Positions 38,186-50,099 of a stretch of DNA of 64,000 nt are shown here, piece after piece; the stretch's first letter is position 1; every line of letters begins with the position of its first letter. The stretch is from contig JAQFVV010000989.1 in NCBI GenBank assembly GCA_028023455.1, positions 62,001 to 126,000 on the forward strand, read 5' to 3'. The notes beneath the pieces were generated by a model that was not told where the DNA came from, searched no databases, and saw only the letters and a list, made by a program, of their open reading frames with translations. Origin of the DNA: Epiperipatus broadwayi (lineage: Eukaryota > Onychophora > Udeonychophora > Euonychophora > Peripatidae). Position numbers and translations under genes: made by a program.

Positions 38186-38721
38186 ATGCATTTCTTACTA
38201 TTACATTTCTATATTTATAACTTTATTCTGGTTTCGAAAATTGTCGGATCGGTTGAAAATGATGTGTGGACAGTCAACGTTGAAAATCAATATTTCGCCG
38301 ACGAAGCTGGACTCGCCGAGGCGGAAGAACTGATTGAAAATTTTCGTTTACCGCATAATTTAATTCCTCTTCATTATACACTGGAAATTCAAACCAATTT
38401 CGAACCTGAGTTTACTTTTAATGGATCAGTTGATATTGAATTTTTATGCAATAAGTCTACTAGATCAATTATATTACATGCTAAAGATTTGATTATTCAT
38501 CCACATTTTATTCGAGTTTACAAAAAAAATAAGGTAAGCTCAGGTCTGCAAGTAATATATTACGGAAATACAGAGAGAAATAATTATATAATAATATATA
38601 TGAACAAAGAATTAGAGCAAGATAGTGTGTATCGTGTAGTAATACCTTATATGGGAAATATTACCGCCGACTCTACGGGATTCTTTAGAAACTCTTACGA
38701 GGATTACGAAAACATCACACG
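38186..38721 (+). CDS. M1 aminopeptidase gene 2, first coding exon (signal peptide and N-terminal domain)
   Basis: The ATG at 38186 is preceded by an in-frame stop two codons upstream. The first 18 or so residues (MHFLLLHFYIYNFILVSK) are hydrophobic and fit a signal peptide or short signal anchor. They are followed by an acidic stretch and then ENFRLPHNLIPLHYTLEI, the conserved L-P-x-x-x-x-P-x-x-Y start of the M1 beta domain. The markers FNGSVDIEF, IILHAKDLII and TADSTGFFRNSY follow at their usual spacing. The exon ends at donor GTTAGT (38722) after CG| of an arginine codon, the usual place before the YLA/WLA-TQF segment. About 178 residues are encoded. Apparent coding beyond 38721 is intron read-through. 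The active site is in later exons. Two N-glycosylation sequons (NGS, NKS) and NIT fit an extracellular protein. Confidence 0.92.
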
Positions 38722-39991
38722 GTTAGTAAATTTTATAACTATGCATACATATTTATATGATAATATATATATTTATTTTTTGTTTGAAAAATTTTTGAAA
38801 AGTAATTATTTATTAAATTGTATAATATTAAACATGTGCTAAATCGTTAATATATGGAAGATATCTGTGTTCCTTTTTTATAATACTTGAATGCAAGAAC
38901 TTAAGTTGTGATGTATTTAGAAAACTGTTTGAGTTATTGAGTACTCTCTATATGTGAACAAACATATCATAATCTCGACACAGGATGTAAATGTTTTTAA
39001 ATTTGACATTTTTTAAAAGTTCCAAGCATATAATTTTTTTTCTAGATAGCCAACCCATATCCAATTCAGATAGTCATTCAATTTTTGATCTGTAAAGGAG
39101 AAAGACTACAGCTTAAGAATTTATAAATTTTGTGTTTGGAGATCATAAAATTTTCAATTTGGGGGCAACTTTTATTCAAAAGTAAAAATACTTTTTAATT
39201 TTATCAACCTGAAACCACCCTCCTTTTTAAAAGGACAATAACTTTTCAATTCTTCTAAGTTGTTTGATAGTATTTAATTATTTAAATTTCCACAAAAAAA
39301 TTGTATTATCAAAACAATTCAACACTTACCTGCTTAAATGGACATGTGGCATGCAAGCACCACAAGTGTGGAGTTAATCTTTTGTTTCCATGTCTGGTAT
39401 TATGTTATTGCACCAAACTGCACAAAGTATTATTATTGGGGGTTCCAAGAGAAAAGGCCTTATATATGACGTAATGATTTTTTCTTAGAAATTAAAATTT
39501 TCTATTATATATGGAGTTTGATAAAAATTTACACTAGATATTTTTAATCTTAAAAGAAGCTATCTACAGGCAGATGTCTTTGAAAAATGTTTGTAGAGAT
39601 CATTATTCTGATAATACATTAAACTCTACCATAGTGAATGACAATTTTTCTGATTTGACTTTGACAGATATTTTGGAAAAATTGTAATTACTATCAGTTA
39701 TACATTTTGCTATTATATTGGAGCATTCAATTATGGTTTCAAAACTTCAGGCAGACCTTGGTTATATGTATAATAACACTATAAAACAATTAAAAATTAA
39801 TTTGTTTAACAAATTTGTGTAGTTAATGTGGAAATCAAGTCTTTTTATTGAAAAACAAAACTGAAACTAAGCTATGTAACATTTTCAATTGAATTATGAA
39901 ATCAAAGTATAAGAAATTTTTTCTTACGAAAATGAAGATTTGCTGACATTTATTACAAAAATAATGTCAATATTAAATTTTACTACTGATG

Positions 39992-40594
39992 ATTTAGCAT
40001 GAAATACGAATATTGGTGATTATTTATCTTTTCGACATATATTTGTTCAAGTGTATCAGTGTTATGAGATGGAGTGAAGGAGAATGGTGAGTCATGTGGA
40101 AGTCTGTGCTCATATACCCTATATATTACATATATTGGTACAGGTATGTAATAAGCCTGTATTTCAGTTATTATGTAGTAGAGATGTCTGCCCATCCCTT
40201 CGTATATGTATTAAATGGATTATGTTCTTATGTGAGTGGTTAGATTGACTTTAGGTCAACATGGGTGTGATGAGAATCTCAGTCTCAGGATGGCTTTTGT
40301 GTGTTCCATCATCAGATTTTCAACTGGATGGATGGTTGAAGAGTTGGAGTGTGGAATGGATTGAAGCCTGTCCATTAAAGTATGAAAATTGGATATCTTA
40401 ATCCGAGCACTTATTGCATATATGTGTAGAAATGATAATCTGGACCAACTGATGATTGCTGATTTAGCATGAAATACATATATTGGTGATTATTTATCTT
40501 TTTGACATATATGTGTTCAAGTGTACAAGTGTTATGATATAGAATGGAGAGTGGTAGTTCATGTGAAAGTCTGTGCTCATATAGCCTATATATT
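39992..40594 (+). mobile_element. Retrozyme-like tandem repeat, family B
   Basis: A unit repeats with a 470-bp period: the block GATTTAGCATGAAATAC to CTATATATTAC at 39992-40131 recurs at 40462-40594. The first unit starts inside the hammerhead stem II. The second contains the full motif (40444-40487). Between them lies the body with GAGCACTTATTGCATATATGTG (shared, inverted, with 51845-52090). It has no open reading frame. Flanks TTACTACT/TTACTAAT are similar but not a convincing duplication. Confidence 0.7.
40444..40487 (+). ncRNA. Type I hammerhead ribozyme, family B
   Basis: Stem I 5' strand ACCAA (40444-40448); core CTGATGA (40449-40455); stem II TGCT-GATTT-AGCA (40457-40469, with a U-U apposition at its base); core GAAA (40471-40474); a minimal stem III ATA-CA-TAT; cleavage triplet ATA ending at 40482; stem I 3' strand TTGGT (40483-40487) pairing with ACCAA over five positions. 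All invariant core bases are present. The very short stem III would favour a dimeric fold, as for family A. The U-U at the base of stem II in place of the usual G-C may lower activity. Confidence 0.72.
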
Positions 40595-42094
40595 ACTAAT
40601 AGAATTGAAAATATTTTGAGCAGTTTTTGTATTTATTTACTTTAATAAATCATTTCTGATAAAAAGAAAATCTGGTATGTCATTTTTTGTCATGTTATTA
40701 TATAAAAGTAATCAATATAGTTATATAAATCAATGTATTACTCCACAGATCATTCATGGATGTTGAAACAAAAAATTTAAGAACATAAAGATCTGACTTT
40801 ACTACAGAATGGTATGGTTTGCTTTAAAAATGATTTGAATTCTCAGTTAACAGCTTTCTGATATTTATTTCCTAAAAAATAATATGTCAAAAATTCGTTT
40901 TTAAATAATGCTTTTATGTAAACAGTTCTAGCTGACTAAAAAGTAGAAAAAAACTGAATCTCATTTCATTTGCCATGCCTGGAAAATATCAGTGATCTCA
41001 AGAATCTAGATTTGTTATAAAATAATTGAAAACTGAAGAAAGAATATCATTTCAAAAAGGTATTTGATGCTCAAATAAATCATAAAAATTAAAAAGGCCT
41101 CAAATGCTTTTACAAAGTGACAATATTCCTGCAATTTCCAATTGTTTTATAAAAGTCTAGATTCTTAAGATCTCTGACATTTCCAAGAATGGCAAATTAA
41201 CTGAGATTCAGTTCTTTTCTCCTTTTTAGTCAGATTACTTTGTTACTTTTCTATTTTTTAGTCATCTAGTACTGTTTACATAAAAGCCTTCTTTAATTTT
41301 ATCTAATAAACTATAAGGACCTATTGCAGGTTATTTAAATTTTTTGTATGTAATGCTTTAATCAAGTTATTTGATTTATTCTTGTCAATTTATATTGGAT
41401 CATATATTTGTGAGATTTAATCATCATCTAAATTAGGAGCTGCCTTTACTTAATGTTTTTATTTTTGGTCTTTTTTTTTGTCATTTTGAAGTTATACTAC
41501 AGTTATTTAACTATATATAATAAATAAATACTTGTTCATATGTTTGTATTGTAACAGGATGAGGGTGTAAGGGTGGTCATCTTGAATGAGTATCACTTCC
41601 AAGTTAATTAAATTTAAAATTTACAAAAGTATAATATTATTAAAGTAAGGTTTTATCACAAAAAATATATAAGAAATGAGAGATTATAAAGAGAGCATGA
41701 AATAATGAGAAATCTGGGCTCAGCCTGCTAACTCAGAGCAGATCAGTTAGTTATCAGTTAGAGCATCTACAAGTATAATTAATGCATCAACCAGCATTAT
41801 AATAACTAAGTAATGGTATGAGTAATACTCAAAAGAAATAGTCACCCATCATTATTATTGATGGGAATAAATCAAAATAAATCAACAGACCATCTTGTGG
41901 CTGGATTTGAACAATACAAAATATAAATCAACAGTCAATCTGGTGACTGGATTGGAAATGGATCTTCTGTAGACCAGGCCAACTATTGAGTTATTGCCAA
42001 CTTGGGGCAATTATTTAAACATTAATTTGAATGCACCAACTTAAGTGCTCATCCATCAGAATACATAAGAATCAAAACAATCATACTGGGACAT

Positions 42095-42350
42095 TAAAAC
42101 ATGCTGATCATCATCAACACTCTGACAACTTAATAATATTAATGTACTGGCCAACTATAAACTTAATATCTAATAATACTAAACTAAATAAAATTTAGTG
42201 TGGGGGCTTTAAAGATTATAGTATTAGTGCCATTCAGGATATATTAATCAATCATCATCATCAATCATCTGGGTACCCATAAGCACTAAAAATACATCTC
42301 CATTTATATATTTGGCCATTATACATAAATCTAGCTCAGAGAACACAAGC
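42095..42350. repeat. Interspersed repeat shared with 8790-9030
   Basis: Colinear blocks with 8790-9030 include GCTGATCATCATCAA at 42103, CCAACTATAAACTTAA, GGGCTTTAAAGATTATAGTA and CTAGCTCAGAGAACACAAG. Borders are unclear and the element type is unknown. Confidence 0.5.
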
Positions 42351-43209
42351 TCTATTACTGTTATGGTGATCAAGAAATGATGCAATACAATTTTTAACAA
42401 TTATATATATAAGTTTATTAACAATAAAAAATGATATTATGGTCTCTAGGATATGACTTTACAATTAGAAGACTTCTGATTTTGATTACTATACAAATTT
42501 CAAATTATCACATTATGATTTACATAAATAATATACACAATTTAAGTTATTACACTATGATTTACATGATTAATACATTAGGTTACTTAGAACCCATTCA
42601 GCCACACAGGCATGTGGCTTGATATAAAATGAACAGGTTTGAATTAACGTTTAATGATAAAAAAATGTTTAAAGTTTTACATTTAAGTGTCTATCTGACA
42701 CACCTACATTTTAATGATACAGATATCTATAAACATATATGTGTGTGCACATATAAATGTATGTGCATGCTATCATTTATACCATATATTTAATTTGTCA
42801 TAATAATGTTATATTTTCCCTAATAAATTCCATTTGGAAAACATACATAAATTTCATACATATATTTGTGTATAAACAAAATATAGATATAATTTAAAAT
42901 TAGTTATCAGGCTTATTTTTTTAAAAAAAAAAATCAGTTTATAAGTTCCATTTTTTTTTTTTTTTTTTTTTTAAAAAGGTATTATCAACTTTTTTTAAAA
43001 AATATATATGACAGTCAATCTTGATATTTATTTTTGATTCAATAATTAAAATGTCTTTAAATTTAAAAATATAGATTTTAAATATTTTCACTTATTCTCT
43101 TGAAAAAACAAATATAATAGCATCTATCAATTAAATCTTCATTTTTAAATGTTTAACTTAAGCAAAATAATTTATTTATTCTTTAAAATGTTGTTTTTAA
43201 TATATGACA

Positions 43210-43690
43210 TTACTCACCATCAGCTGTTTACACATTTACCTGTGCTTCTCTGCCTTTAGATACATCAGCATATGCATAATTATTTCTTCAGCAACTGATG
43301 GTTTCTCTTGATAGAGACTAGTCCAGGTAATTGTCAGCATCAGGACAATATAATCAGGTGTGTTGGCATTCCATGAGTTTTCTACTGTCTAGAATTTGAT
43401 GAGATTCAGATCAGCAAACTACTTTGGTCCACATTTAAGGCTATAAATTCCAACACAAAGAAGTGGGTAATTTTCCTCCATGTGAATTCAAACTCCACCA
43501 TTGAACCAATAGACTGCTGCTGGATCTCCTGCCTTGACTTCAGCTACATTTCATGGGAGCTTGGTATAAATCTGCCAGACTCTCTGGTCAGCTAAAAACA
43601 ACTGCTGCAAACTTCAACAAGCTGTGACAAAATATTATAAACAGCTTTTCAGCTAGCTCTTCTGCTAACTGCTTCAAAGAAAATTAAAAC
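43210..43690. repeat. GC-richer non-coding patch, probably an old repeat
   Basis: About 480 bp stand out from the AT-rich surroundings. They contain no long open frame. A B-box-like GTGAATTCAAACTCC lies at about 43481. Around 43297-43332 there is a hammerhead-like string (CTGATGG .. GAGACTAGTCC) that lacks invariant bases. It may be a decayed SINE or hammerhead repeat; I cannot assign it. Confidence 0.3.
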
Positions 43691-44799
43691 CAAACTGACA
43701 TTTTTATGTCCTTTTTTATAGACGGATTTGAGCTGATAAAAAAACTAAATTTAAAAGCAATGTGTTTTTCATTTCTCTAATCCTTTTCAAAAACAAGCTT
43801 GGAATTTTTTATCTAAGTGTGATATACATGTTTTCTCTTAGATAGAGAATTTTACTAAGCATTAATTAAAAGATTCTTCAAAAAGAATAGATAAGAGAAA
43901 TATTTATAATTATCAGTTCTATTTTAAACATAAAACATATTTTATTTTTCTTTCAAAATCAGAATAAAAATGTTAATTTTTATTAGATATTTTTAAATCT
44001 TTATTTCGTAATAGAATTTTATTTTAGTTCAGAGTTATTTAACCCTTTATTTATTATTTTTATTCCAGGTGAAATGTAAAAAAAATCTATACTGTGTTTA
44101 TTTCTACTTTTCCTATACTTTATATATATTTTATTCCAAATAAATTTTAAAATGTGATCTAATTAGATCTGGGATAAAACTTTTGCTTTGAATAATATCG
44201 ATTTTGCATTTTTAAAATTTCAGAATATTTTTAATTACAAAATCAATGGTTTGATATAATTAAGAAACAATATCAGAAGATACTCAGCATTGATACCTGA
44301 TAAATTAATAAAACATATTAATCAACAAATTATTTACAAATCTCAAATATTTGGTTAATATTAAAAATTAAACACTGAAATAAAATGTGTTGTCAAAAAA
44401 TTTAAATATTAATATTATCAAAAAAAATTTAATAATCAAAATATTTCTTTGAAATAGAAATTGATTTACTTTTTTTTTAATAAAAAAAAATCTTATCAAA
44501 CTAAATTAAATTTATAAAATGTAATGATAATTTGTTATAAATTCAAAATAATAAAAAAATATGTTGCTATTTTTTTTTTTTTTAATTTTATATAGTGTAT
44601 GAAAACAAGAGATTTATTATTTGCATCTTTTTATGTTAATTCCTATTTATATATTCATGTTACTGATTCCAGTTGTGATATATAATGAATTGTTTAAACA
44701 CTGTTTTAGGCAAGATTAGACAGTTCAACACCAAAATTCTTTAAAGAAAATGAATCTGTTTTTATTTCTGTTTCTGTTTATTTATTTAATTTTCTTTAA

Positions 44800-45180
44800 G
44801 AATAGAATTGTTTCCCACATGATTGAAAGTTTGTATTATTATCCTTTTTAAAAAGGGTAATTCCTTAATTTTTGATAATCATAGACTGATTTCTATTATT
44901 TATATAATTTTTAAACCTATTGAAAATGGTAACCATTTTTACTTAAAAATAATATATTTCTGAGTATCAGTAAAATTTTGTTTCTGGTAGAAGTATATTA
45001 TGTGCTTTCTATAATCATTGAATAATTTGACATCATCCCATATTTAGACTACTCTAAAGCATTTGATTCTCTATCTGATAAAAATTTACTTAAACTTCTA
45101 CAAAAGTATGGTTATGGTGTTCTTTTTGCTTCTGGACTTGCAAATTATTTAAAGTAATAATAGCAGCAAATGAATGTTTC
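44800..45180 (+). mobile_element. CR1/Rex-like LINE reverse-transcriptase relic
   Basis: The plus strand reads KKGNSLIFDNHRLISII (compare the LFKKG--S---NYRPIS-L motif) and then YLDYSKAFDSLSDKNLLKLL followed by QKYGYG. This is the D-(Y/F)-SKAFD-V-H--LL-KL--YG active-site block of the CR1/Jockey/Rex group. It is interrupted by stops. Downstream at 45420-45650 is an AT-rich segment repeated at 63187-63590 that may be the element's 3' part. Confidence 0.65.
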
Positions 45181-45419
45181 TGTTTACTAAATTTTTTATA
45201 ATAGTTAATCATGAGTAACACAAAGTTTAGTCTTAATGTTCTTATTTGTTTTCAATTTATATAAATATTTTCCCTACAGTTAAAATCAAAGATTTATAGT
45301 TTTGACACAATATTGCCTTGTCTTATGCTGCAGTTAAGTATATTTATCTTTTTAAAAAATAATAATGATTTACATTTAATTAGAAAATAGATAGCTCTTT
45401 TTCTTAAAAATTGCTCAAT

Positions 45420-45650
45420 ATTTTTTGACATCACTATTTGTAATATTTTTTTATTGCAAGAGAACTTATATTTGTGTTAATATTTATATTGTTGTTGGAT
45501 AACTATTTTATTTTTGCAATGTTAATTTACCTATTTTACAGAAATATACAATATGTGTTATTTTGGGGGATCTTATGTCTTATCTGTTAGAGATATTTAT
45601 GGATATTATACTGTACTAAATATTATTCATTATAATGATACAGAAAAAAA
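45420..45650 (+). repeat. AT-rich repeat shared with 63187-63590
   Basis: Colinear blocks are TTGACATCACTATTTGTAAT, TTGTGTTAATATTTATATT, GCAATGTTAATTTAC-TATTTTACAGAA and CTGTTAGA-ATATTTATGG. Being next to a LINE reverse-transcriptase relic, they may be its downstream coding region, too decayed to read. Confidence 0.5.
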
Positions 45651-47749
45651 TTTTATACATATAAAAAATCTTGCTAAATCCTGGATTTTCTATTGTAAAT
45701 ATTATAACAGTATCTGGGTTTGAACCCTGTTACAAAAAAAGTTAATGGTCATGGATAGAGACATACAAATATAGGCATTGCTCATATAAGTCCTATTTTA
45801 ATTTATTCAATTACTATATATAAGAGAACATATATGTAGAGAAAGAAATTGATTTTAAAGTTGTTTTTTTTTTGTTAAATTGTTTTTGTCGTCTTAGTGA
45901 GTGTAACTACCTGTTTTATAAAATATTTGGGAATATGTTGTTGTGAATGTGGGAATTGAAAGATACAGTTATACATTAATGCATTTTTTTTAAATTTTAA
46001 ATGTACATTTTTTTAAAATCATATGTCTTAATTTAATGAGAGTAATGAAATACTTTTGCTGCAGATGTCTTGAAGCAATTTTTCATTATTTAGAGTGGCA
46101 CTTGGCTTCTCCAATGCCCAAACAATTGTAGTTAATGAAAATTTAACAAAGGAATATAAATAAGATGGTAAAAGCATTCCTAAGTAATTAATAAAAACTA
46201 GGAATGCCAATAGAATAACTTTGGAGATCACTAATTAATAAAAAAAGAGAAAAAAGGGAAAGGAAGAGATTATATTGTTGGCATTTGCTGTGGACAGTTG
46301 TGTTCTTACTATTCAAGTGGACTGTTAAAGTTAGTTGGATTCACTGAACTTCTGAGAAAATGCTCTCTGTACTAAACTTATCAAAAATGTGCCACACCTT
46401 AATTATGGGGTAAATGCGATATGTGTAGACCCATCATCTCATGCTTCTAGTACATAGCTGTCCTGATTCTGTTGCCTGCCAACCTAAAATATAACCAATG
46501 TGGATCCTTTGGATATTATACAAAAAAAATTAGTGTTGTGAAGAAGGATAATACAATGGACTTTGTCTGCTTATAAGATTGCAAATAAGACAATCATTAG
46601 TCTATGCTTCTAGAATTAAACTATGAGCAAAACTCTTGTCTTGAATTCAGAATGATCATGTGCATTTGTTTTATTCCAAATATAAGAGTATACTCTTTTT
46701 CAGACAATTGACATGGAGTAATGTAAGTTTATATGGAAGAAACTCAAATATATCAAAACCTCGGGTTATTAAAGGTAATTATGACTTTTACAATTGAATT
46801 CATGACTGTGTGTTGATTGCCCTCAAAATATGTATTCACTATTCAAACATTAATTGAAATTGTATCATATAACTGTATTCTTTTTGCTTTCTACTTTAAT
46901 TTAATAGTTTTTTGTTATCTTAATAATATTTGTGTGATTGATATGAATTTAATAAATCTTTAATTTAATAAAAGAAAAAAATTTAAATTTGTGTACTTAC
47001 TTATGAACAGTAATTGATGGCCACCTTATTGAAAAATAGATTTTATTGTTTATCTTTTCCTGTTTTATTCCTGTCAGTAAGTTACTAAGTTATGGTCTAT
47101 ATGAGTGCACACCTAAATTGAACATATTTTAACTCATACCTTCAGTTTGGCAAATAAATGTTAGGGTATAAGAAAAGGGGAATGGGTGAATAACCAGTGA
47201 AAATCAGAGTGATTAATTCCAATCATGAAAAGTCTAGTTTAAAAGCATTCATCCATTTGGTTTTCTCCCAGCCATGAGATTGAGCTAGCTAGGGTTGGCG
47301 CTTGATCAAATATAGCATATAATCATATGGTAATAGGGAAAGTATAATTCTCATTGTAATCATGAGATTGGCATTTGAGGTCAGCCCCGTCTGATGCTCA
47401 TAAATATACTTTTACTGCAGCAAAAGAAAAAAAAATGCATTATCAAAATAACAGTCAATTTGGGAAATACACACTCATATACTTGTGTAGCATATATATG
47501 CATGATCTACAAAACTTCTTATAAAAAAAATTCCCAAATAGAATTGGTCCATACTAGAATTTAATATGGTAGATAATAATAAAAAGTTCTCTACAGGTGT
47601 TATGGCAACTAAACAGCCATAGTTATATGCCTATATTTTGGCATGATTCATGCCTATCCTATTCATAGATTTATGTTTATCATCATACAAGGATAATTAA
47701 ATGATACCTGGGATCACCTGTTAAAATATAGTTATGTTCTAAATATTAA

Positions 47750-47945
47750 GCAACTATACCAAATTTACTCAATATTTTTAGTTGGAAGCAGTTATGCTAT
47801 AATGGCCCCAAAATATTTAATATGTTTATTCACTGAATTTAACTAACACTACTTATTTGACTTTTTATAAATGTCTACACCATTGGTTGTATTACACTAA
47901 ATAATACTTTATGTATTTTTAATTTATTTTTCCTTGTATTATGTT
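47750..47945 (+). repeat. LINE 3'-end-like repeat shared with 63655-63850
   Basis: It shares AATGG(C/T)CCCAAA-TATTTAAT, GAATTTAAC-A-TAC--TTATTTGA and CCATTGGTTGTATTA with 63655-63850. In translation these give NGPK-FN and TSYLIFKKMF-like stretches, consistent with the (Y)-GP-LWN-LP---F---L C-terminus of CR1/Rex-type LINE ORF2. The frames are broken. Confidence 0.45.
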
Positions 47946-48332
47946 TTATATCTTAAATACAATCTTATTAAATTATGTCATGCGACATCTGACTTGATTT
48001 TTTGTAATTATATCTTAAATGTTATATTTTAAACTCATCACTCTAGACCTTTCATTTATAGATTTTATATTATTGAATTATTTACATGCTGTTTACTGAA
48101 TAAATAAATTAACATGGCAACTTATATTCTAGTAAAAATCTGAACTTTTAGAGAGAATTTCAAAGTCTCACTTAATCCTGTAATTGTTTGTAAACAGAAA
48201 ATAAAGAATGTTTTAATCCATGCTAAATTAAATTGTAAAGTGAAGTTGAACAAGTTAAATTAAATGATAATGATGATTTTGAAACTGTAACTATAAAAAA
48301 ATAAAGTTAACTATATTAAAGATTACTTAAAG

Positions 48333-49790
48333 CAGGGGTGGGCAGATTTTTGCAGAACAAGAACAGCTTATAATTTTCTCCAAAGGTCACAGTCCACCAT
48401 CTTAATTATAATATATTAATAAAAATTATTTCACCTTTTACAAATAATTTATCAAAAACTGGAAACTATAAATTATAAAAACAATCATAAAAATTTATTA
48501 AGTTGTTAAAGATTTGCAATAAATGCTGTCTGCTGACCTTGAATAGGATTTTGACTTGATTATATTCATTGTCAAAAAAGTAACCTTGAATAGTAGATAA
48601 AACTAACAAATGATCTAAATTAAATGCAATTTTTTTTCAATTTCAATATTTATTTTCTCCCACTAGACTTCAAAAATGATTTTAAGTTCTAAACTGAGAG
48701 CTTTTAAAGTTATGGCATTTTATAAAAGAATTTGATTTTCCTTCACAGCTAAAAAAAACCATATTTTTTATATTTTCAATCATTTGTCCTATATCAACAG
48801 TGACAAACGGATAATTCATGAAGATTGCCATAGACTTCAGGCTGATAAACTCTCTGGAAAGGTCTTTTGCATTTTGAGTAAAGAATTATTATTTTCTCAT
48901 TATTTTATTTTTGACATATACTATCATTTTTTTAACAATTCGTCCGAAACATTTCAAATAAATTTAAATTTATTTTCATCAATTGAATAGAAACAATTTT
49001 AATCTGTGTTTTCCTGAAGGTTTGTGATAATGATGTTTTACTTGTATTTTTATATTGGACTATTTCCATCATTCAATATGAGTATTGAATGTCTTTAGAA
49101 AAATTTAACTTTTATTTAAATATTCCAACTACATTCGACTGTTAGTAACAGCATATCAAACAGGTATTCACCCCTCTTCTTCAGGTGTTGCTGGCCTAAT
49201 CAGTGACAGTACTAGCATGGGATTTGAACCTGGACCCTTAGATTCTATTTTAAAAGTATTAACATATCTTATTATTTCAGCTATTGTATTTTTTTTCAAT
49301 TGTAAATTTAATTTATTAACATGTTTAATTATATCACCAATGAAAGCTAAATCTATCTATCAACCAAGCATCATCTTTAAGTTCAATGTACATTTCTCTT
49401 GTCTTCAAAAAATATTTTACAACTTGTAACAATAGGTACCTAAACTTTGTAAAAAAATATTTCTTGATGCAACCAATCAAAAATTTATATGATATTATCA
49501 TTCACTATACTCAGATTTATTTTCTTCTATTTGAGCCCAAAATATTTTTCTCTGAAGACTTTTACCTCCAATAGAGTTGGAAAATTTCACGTAGATTGCC
49601 ATAATATGACACATATCTAAAATTTTACAACCCACGGCCAAAAATCTATTGATTGCTCTGATCATTTCTGGTATCCCATCAATTGTTATTGGTACAACTT
49701 TACAAATTGGATTTTTTGCCTCCTCTATATATTTTTTGAAAATGCAAGAAACATCTTTATCTTGTGACTTTTTTTTTAAGCAAAATTATA
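48333..49790 (-). mobile_element. hAT DNA transposon relic with broken transposase
   Basis: The left end at 48333 starts CAGGGGTGGGCAGATTTTTG, a classic hAT terminal repeat. On the minus strand, 49750-49600 reads VVPITIDGIPEMIRAINRFL then ILDMCHIMAIYVKFSN, and 49360-49270 reads IDLAFIGDIIKHVNKLNLQL, the C-DLAFL-DIT-HLNELN-QLQ signature of ZBED/SCAND3-like hAT transposases. After a SINE-like insertion, FLTMNIIKSKSYSRSADS (about 48560) fits the C-terminal F--MN--KSK-RS-L-D dimerisation motif. Stops and frameshifts are throughout. The opposite terminal repeat was not found. Confidence 0.75.
48995..49256 (-). repeat. tRNA-headed SINE-like element inserted in the hAT relic
   Basis: The minus strand begins GAATCTAAGGGTCCAGGTTC with the B box GGTTCAAATCCC, followed by TGTCACTGATTAGGCCAGCA. 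The body is ACTAACAGTCGAATGTAG and AAAGACATTCAATACTC, ending CCTTCAGGAAAACAC. The same head and body form the 3' part of the Penelope-like fragments at 3415, 4440 and 22985, but here there is no GIY-YIG segment attached. It splits the hAT transposase between the LNLQL block and its C-terminus. Confidence 0.7.
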
Positions 49791-50099
49791 AAACTACGTT
49801 TTAATACAGATATGATATAATATACATAGGCCGATAATATATCACAGTCTGTTTTCAAATATATATGTGCACTAATACATATATAATGATGTTTATGTTG
49901 GTAATGTGTACTCAAGGGGGTTTAAAGTTAGCACAGATATAGTTATGGGATAAAACAAGTGAAACAGATAGTCCATAGGAATATACTGTTTTGAATATAC
50001 CATTTCAATATATATATATATATTGTAACGGAATAGCGTTACATGGGCGGGTACAATATATATATATATATGCAAGAATTAAAATTTATGACTCAATAC

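Noticed and set aside
38722-38842. Extension of the aminopeptidase reading frame to the stop at 38840
   Set aside because: After a good donor (GTTAGT at 38722) the translation becomes low-complexity and loses similarity to M1 peptidases; it is intron read-through.
43297-43332. Hammerhead-like string CTGATGG .. GAGACTAGTCC
   Set aside because: The core reads CTGATGG and GAGA in place of CTGATGA and GAAA, stem I does not pair, and stem II would overlap the core.
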